The translations under genes and the position numbers were made by a program. 26,199 nt of DNA. Origin: UBA11540 sp045531755. GTDB taxonomy: Bacteria > Bacillota > Clostridia > Oscillospirales > Ruminococcaceae. Positions within the stretch are counted from its first letter, which is position 1. The number at the start of each line of letters is the position of its first letter. The stretch spans positions 1-26,199 of the forward strand of contig JAZSEP010000042.1 of the NCBI GenBank assembly GCA_045531755.1, given 5' to 3'. The notes under the pieces are model-generated. The model was not told where the DNA came from. It was given only the letters and a program-made list of their open reading frames with translations, and searched no databases. Of the stretch, positions 22,427-26,199 are shown piece by piece.

Positions 22427-22873
22427 TTGAAAAGCTGTTCAAAGGACAAACCGATAACGGTAATGATGATGGATATAGTAAAGATGATGCACGATAGAAT
22501 GAGGTCGCACGGTGAAAGTCTGGGACTGCAGAGAGGCTTTCACCGAATAATATTCGAGCTTTCAAAAAACGGCCCGAAAACGCAAAACGAGCTTGCCGAC
22601 GTCACTCGTCTGAGCTCACCGACCGTCAGCGTTGCTTTGCAGAATATGGAAAGAGCAGGGCTCGTTGAGAGGGTACAGGACGAGAACGATTTGAGGAAGA
22701 TAAACGTTGTTCTGACCGAAAAGGGCTTCGAGATGCATCGTAAGATAGGCGAGAAGATAAAGGAAAACGACCGCCTGTTTTTCGAAGGCCTTTCAAAAGA
22801 GGAGATTGACACTCTGCAAAACATCATAACAAGAATATACCAAAACTTTGCAAACGAGGAGAGCGGGAAATGA
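22427..22873 (+). CDS. MarR-family transcriptional regulator
   Basis: A 148-residue winged-helix dimeric repressor that probably controls the exporter genes behind it. The DNA-binding core is NGPKTQNELADVTRLSSPTV followed by SVALQNMERAGLVERVQDEN; the wing is DLRKINVVLTEKG, and flanking helices form the dimer interface. The start is TTG with a GGGAG site about 7 bases upstream. Its last bases overlap the first exporter gene in an ATGA junction, so expression is coupled. The perfect promoter with a palindrome at the start site implies autorepression relieved by a ligand, as in other MarR-ABC units; the ligand is unknown. Confidence 0.93.
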   Translation: MKSCSKDKPITVMMMDIVKMMHDRMRSHGESLGLQRGFHRIIFELSKNGPKTQNELADVTRLSSPTVSVALQNMERAGLVERVQDENDLRKINVVLTEKGFEMHRKIGEKIKENDRLFFEGLSKEEIDTLQNIITRIYQNFANEESGK

Positions 22874-24597
22874 AGGTAAAATTGACGAGATATCTAAAGC
22901 CATACTGGCTGTTGGCGCTACTCTCTCCGCTTGTAATGGCAGGAGAGGTGCTCTGTGACCTCAAGCTTCCCGATTTGATGTCAACGATAGTCGATGACGG
23001 CGTTTTGCAGAAAGATATGTCGGTAATCCTCACCACCGGAGCAATTATGCTTCTTGTTGCGGTTATCGGTGCTTGCGCAGGAATGCTGTCGTCGGTTTTT
23101 GCAGGTATAGCGTCGCAGAGCTTCGGAATGGATTTGAGAAACGACGTCTTCAAAAAGGTTATGAGCCTTTCTCTCGAGCAGACCGACAAATTCACAACAG
23201 GCTCGCTCGTAACCCGCCTCACAAACGACGTCACAACGGTTCAAAACGCGGTTCAGATGATTCTGCGAATGGTAATCCGCGCCCCTGTTTTCTTTGTGGG
23301 CGGTACGATAATGGCGCTGTCGCTTAATGTGAATTTTGGAATAGTAATTCTCTGCGGCTTGCCTTTTCAGATTTTACTTATTACCTTTACTTTAAAGAAA
23401 GCCGCACCGCTCTTCAAAAAGGTACAGGAAAAAATCGATAAAATAAACTCCGTAGTTCAAGAAAACGTCACGGGTGCCAGAATGGTAAAGGCATACGTCC
23501 GCGAGGATTACGAAGAAAAACGCTTTGGAAACGCACACGACGAGCTTGTTGAAACAAACCTCAAGGTGCACTACGTAATGGCAAAAATGATGCCGATAAT
23601 GATGATAATAATGAATGCTGTCGTCATTGCGGTAATCTACGTCGGCGGTCTTGAGGCGAGCGTCGGCAATATGTTCCCCGGCGATATAATGGCAGGAATC
23701 ACCTACGTCACACAGATTCTGATGTCCATTATGATGGTCAGTATGATTTTCCAAAGCCTTTCAAGAGCAAAGGCCTCTGCCGATAGAATTGTCGAAGTTC
23801 TCGAAACCGAGCCTGCGGTTCTGTCGGGCAGACTGCTTGGTAATAAATCGGGCGACGTAACCTTCGAAAAGGTAAGCTTCAGCTATCCTAATTCCTCGGG
23901 AATCCCCGTGTTGAAGGACGTAAGCTTCGAGATAAAATCGGGCGAAACCGTAGCGATAATCGGCGCAACGGGCTCGGGAAAAACCTCGCTTGTCAACCTG
24001 AACACAAGATTTTATGACGTTACCGACGGCAGAGTACTTGTAAACGGCACAGACGTCAGGGAATACGACCTTACCGCCCTTCGCCAAAGGATAGCCTTCG
24101 TGCTTCAGAAGAGCGAAACCTTCTCGGGTACGATAGCGGACAATATCCGCTGGGGAAATCCCGACGCTACAATCGAAGAGGTGCAGGCTGCAGCCAGAAT
24201 TGCGCAGGCAGACGAGTACATACAAGGCTTTGAAAACGGATATGATACAGTAATAGGGGAGAAGGGCGCTTCGCTTTCGGGCGGACAGAAACAGCGGCTT
24301 TCGATAGCAAGAGCTATAGTCAAGAAGCCCGAAATTCTGATTTTTGACGACAGCACCTCTGCTCTCGACTTCAGCACCGAAGCCAAGCTTCACAAAGCCC
24401 TCCGCGAGTACCTTGACGATACTACAATCATTATGATTGCCCAAAGAGTTGCAAGTATAATGGGCGCGGACAGAATAATCGTTCTGGATAATAATACCGT
24501 TTCTGCAATCGGCACACATAAAGAGCTTTTGGAAACAAGCCCCGTTTATCAGGATATCTATAATTCACAGATGAAGGGAGGCGAGGTGAATGGCTGA
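22870..24597 (+). CDS. ABC exporter half-transporter with degenerate ATPase site
   Basis: Half-transporter of a multidrug-type ABC exporter: six membrane helices (about residues 12-290) fused to one ATPase domain, 575 residues. Walker A is GATGSGKTS (365-373), the Q-loop VLQKSETFSG and the signature ASLSGGQKQR. Two catalytic positions are altered: the Walker B reads LIFDDSTSALD with Asp494 where the catalytic Glu is expected, and the switch loop reads MIAQRVAS with Gln525 instead of His. Such changes mark the non-hydrolysing site of heterodimeric exporters (TM287/288, BmrCD, LmrCD type), so it should pair with the next gene. The start forms an ATGA overlap with marR and its end overlaps the next gene by 8 bases. 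Confidence 0.94.
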   Translation: MKVKLTRYLKPYWLLALLSPLVMAGEVLCDLKLPDLMSTIVDDGVLQKDMSVILTTGAIMLLVAVIGACAGMLSSVFAGIASQSFGMDLRNDVFKKVMSLSLEQTDKFTTGSLVTRLTNDVTTVQNAVQMILRMVIRAPVFFVGGTIMALSLNVNFGIVILCGLPFQILLITFTLKKAAPLFKKVQEKIDKINSVVQENVTGARMVKAYVREDYEEKRFGNAHDELVETNLKVHYVMAKMMPIMMIIMNAVVIAVIYVGGLEASVGNMFPGDIMAGITYVTQILMSIMMVSMIFQSLSRAKASADRIVEVLETEPAVLSGRLLGNKSGDVTFEKVSFSYPNSSGIPVLKDVSFEIKSGETVAIIGATGSGKTSLVNLNTRFYDVTDGRVLVNGTDVREYDLTALRQRIAFVLQKSETFSGTIADNIRWGNPDATIEEVQAAARIAQADEYIQGFENGYDTVIGEKGASLSGGQKQRLSIARAIVKKPEILIFDDSTSALDFSTEAKLHKALREYLDDTTIIMIAQRVASIMGADRIIVLDNNTVSAIGTHKELLETSPVYQDIYNSQMKGGEVNG

Positions 24598-26199
24598 GCA
24601 GAAAAACAATAACCCACCCGTAGTCAATATGCGAGGCGGCGGACGAGGCGGCCCTCACGGCCCGATGGTGCGCGAAAAGCCAAAGGACCTGAAAAAAACC
24701 GTCGGCAGATTGATGAAGTATATCGCCTCTGGTAAATATCTGTTCTTTGCTCTCATTGCGATAATAGTAGTTATCACAGCACTTTCCCTGACCGCCCCCA
24801 AACTGCAGGGCTACGCGATAGATACTATACAGTATAACGAAATTACAGGAAAAATCAGCGTCGATATGCCAAATCTTATAAGGTATCTGGCACTCTTGCT
24901 TTCAACGTACCTTGCTTCTGCGGGCTTTACCTATATGCAGAGTATACTCGCTGCGCGCCTTTCGCTGAAAACCGTGCAGAAGCTCCGCAAGGACCTTTTC
25001 CACAGCATCGAGCACCTGCCGATAAGATATATAGATAACCACCGTCACGGTGATATAATGAGCCGAATGACAAACGATGCGGAAAATATTGCAAACACCG
25101 TTTCGCAATCGGTAGCGTCGCTGTTTTCGGGAATAATAACCCTTGTCGGAACACTCGTAATAATGCTCACGATGAGTCCGCTCCTCACCGTTATAAGTCT
25201 TACCACGGTTCCCCTGACTATGCTGATGTCGCTGAAGATGGCAGGATTTATGAGAAAATTCTTCCTGAAACAGCAATCCACCCTCGGTGAACTCAACGGC
25301 AATATCGAAGAGATGATAACGGGCTATAAAACCGTCGTAGCCTACGGCAAGGAAAAGGACGCAGTCGAGAACTTCAACGGCCTTAGCGCAACACTAAAAA
25401 AGGTCGGCATCAAGGCACAGGTCGTCGGCGGATTGATGGGTCCGTTGATGAACGTCATCGGAAACCTCGGCTATCTCATAGTTGCCGCAGCAGGCGGATG
25501 GCTCGCGCTTGAGGACGTCATTACCGTCGGTATGATACAAACCTTCCTTCTATATATAAAGCAGTTCAACCGCCCGATAAACGAAATTGCAAACCAATAC
25601 GCAGGTATAATGACCGCTATCGCAGGCGCGGAGCGAGTCTTTGCAATAATGGACGAAAAGCCCGAGGATATGGGCGGAAACATACCTCTTGACGACGTAA
25701 AGGGCGACATTTCCTTTGAGGATATCCACTTTGCTTATAATCCCACCGAACCCGTACTGAAGGGACTGAACCTCAACGTAAAGGCAGGACAAAAGGTCGC
25801 AATAGTCGGTGCAACAGGCTCGGGAAAAACCACCATAGTAAACCTTTTGACACGCTTCTACGATTGCGACAGCGGAAGTATAAGGATAGACGGCAAGGAT
25901 ATCACACAGGTGCCAAAGGATGAGCTAAGACGTAATATAGCCATCGTTTTGCAGGATACCGTTCTCCTCACCGATACCATCGCCACCAACATCCGCTACG
26001 GCAGACTTGATGCTACCGATGAAGAGGTGAGAAAAGCGGCACACACCGCAAACGCCGACGTCTTTATTGATAAGATGAAGGACGGCTATGATACCGTGCT
26101 GAAGAGCTCGGGCGCATCGCTTTCGGGCGGTCAAAGACAGCTCATAACCATCGCGAGAGCAGTACTTGCCGACCCCAAAATACTTATTCTCGACGAAGC
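24590..26199 (+). CDS. ABC exporter half-transporter, catalytic partner (partial)
   Basis: Second half-transporter of the heterodimeric exporter, cut by the right edge of the window after about 536 codons. A Gly/Arg-rich cytoplasmic start (about residues 14-26, MRGGGRGGPHGP) precedes six membrane helices. The ATPase domain has Walker A VGATGSGKTT (about 406-415), the Q-loop VLQDTVLLTDT, the signature ASLSGGQRQL and a Walker B ending LILDEA. That includes the catalytic Glu536, which the upstream partner lacks. The ATG overlaps the end of the preceding gene by 8 bases, with a GGAGGCGAGG ribosome site. The missing part should be the D-loop, switch histidine and C-terminus. The transported compound cannot be told. 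Confidence 0.93.
   Translation, partial: MAEQKNNNPPVVNMRGGGRGGPHGPMVREKPKDLKKTVGRLMKYIASGKYLFFALIAIIVVITALSLTAPKLQGYAIDTIQYNEITGKISVDMPNLIRYLALLLSTYLASAGFTYMQSILAARLSLKTVQKLRKDLFHSIEHLPIRYIDNHRHGDIMSRMTNDAENIANTVSQSVASLFSGIITLVGTLVIMLTMSPLLTVISLTTVPLTMLMSLKMAGFMRKFFLKQQSTLGELNGNIEEMITGYKTVVAYGKEKDAVENFNGLSATLKKVGIKAQVVGGLMGPLMNVIGNLGYLIVAAAGGWLALEDVITVGMIQTFLLYIKQFNRPINEIANQYAGIMTAIAGAERVFAIMDEKPEDMGGNIPLDDVKGDISFEDIHFAYNPTEPVLKGLNLNVKAGQKVAIVGATGSGKTTIVNLLTRFYDCDSGSIRIDGKDITQVPKDELRRNIAIVLQDTVLLTDTIATNIRYGRLDATDEEVRKAAHTANADVFIDKMKDGYDTVLKSSGASLSGGQRQLITIARAVLADPKILILDE

Noticed and set aside
23761..24519. 252-codon minus-strand frame within the ABC exporter
   Set aside because: It lies opposite the ATPase domain with intact Walker motifs and has no motif of its own.

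Overview
The window looks like a chromosomal segment of an anaerobic, endospore-forming (or ancestrally spore-forming) clostridial Firmicute of moderate G+C content. The evidence is Spo0A, the SpoIVB peptidase and a TepA-YlzJ-FtsK/SpoIIIE neighbourhood, together with strong Shine-Dalgarno sites, frequent TTG starts and consensus sigma-A promoters. I see no tRNA, rRNA, CRISPR array, insertion sequence or prophage; coding is dense and the open frames are intact. The last gene runs off the right edge.

Layout. (1) 59-3102, plus strand: dnaK and dnaJ, closed by a strong terminator shared with the convergent metY. (2) 8810-3152, minus strand: a probable operon tepA - ylzJ - uppP - ftsK/spoIIIE - metY, read from a consensus promoter at 8918-8890. 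(3) 8988-11557, plus strand: an M14 peptidase, then a three-gene operon of two cyclophilin lipoproteins and a small ferredoxin:thioredoxin-reductase-like six-cysteine protein. (4) 14004-11596, minus strand: an amino-acid ABC importer (binding protein, permease, ATPase). (5) 16956-14113, minus strand: HD-domain protein, folC, RluA-family pseudouridine synthase. (6) 17097-19105, plus strand: a RING-like/zinc-ribbon membrane protein and gpsA. (7) 22164-19141, minus strand: spoIVB, an XRE regulator with a membrane partner, and spo0A. (8) 22427 to the end, plus strand: marR and a heterodimeric ABC exporter.

The most striking observation is that the amino-acid binding protein of region 4 appears circularly permuted. 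The roughly 50-residue segment that ends ordinary family-3 binding proteins sits immediately after the lipobox, and the protein stops where that segment would normally begin. Other points of interest are a two-gene XRE/membrane cassette, with its own promoter, operator and terminators, inserted between spoIVB and spo0A; two Spo0A-box-like sites upstream of spo0A; a catalytic/degenerate pair of secreted cyclophilins beside a thiol-redox protein; and the asymmetric ABC exporter behind a MarR operator.

Convergent gene pairs (dnaJ/metY, FTR-like/ATPase, gpsA/spo0A) are each separated by a bidirectional hairpin, so the region is cleanly divided into transcription units. Functional names rest on motif recognition from the translated sequence; no database search was run.
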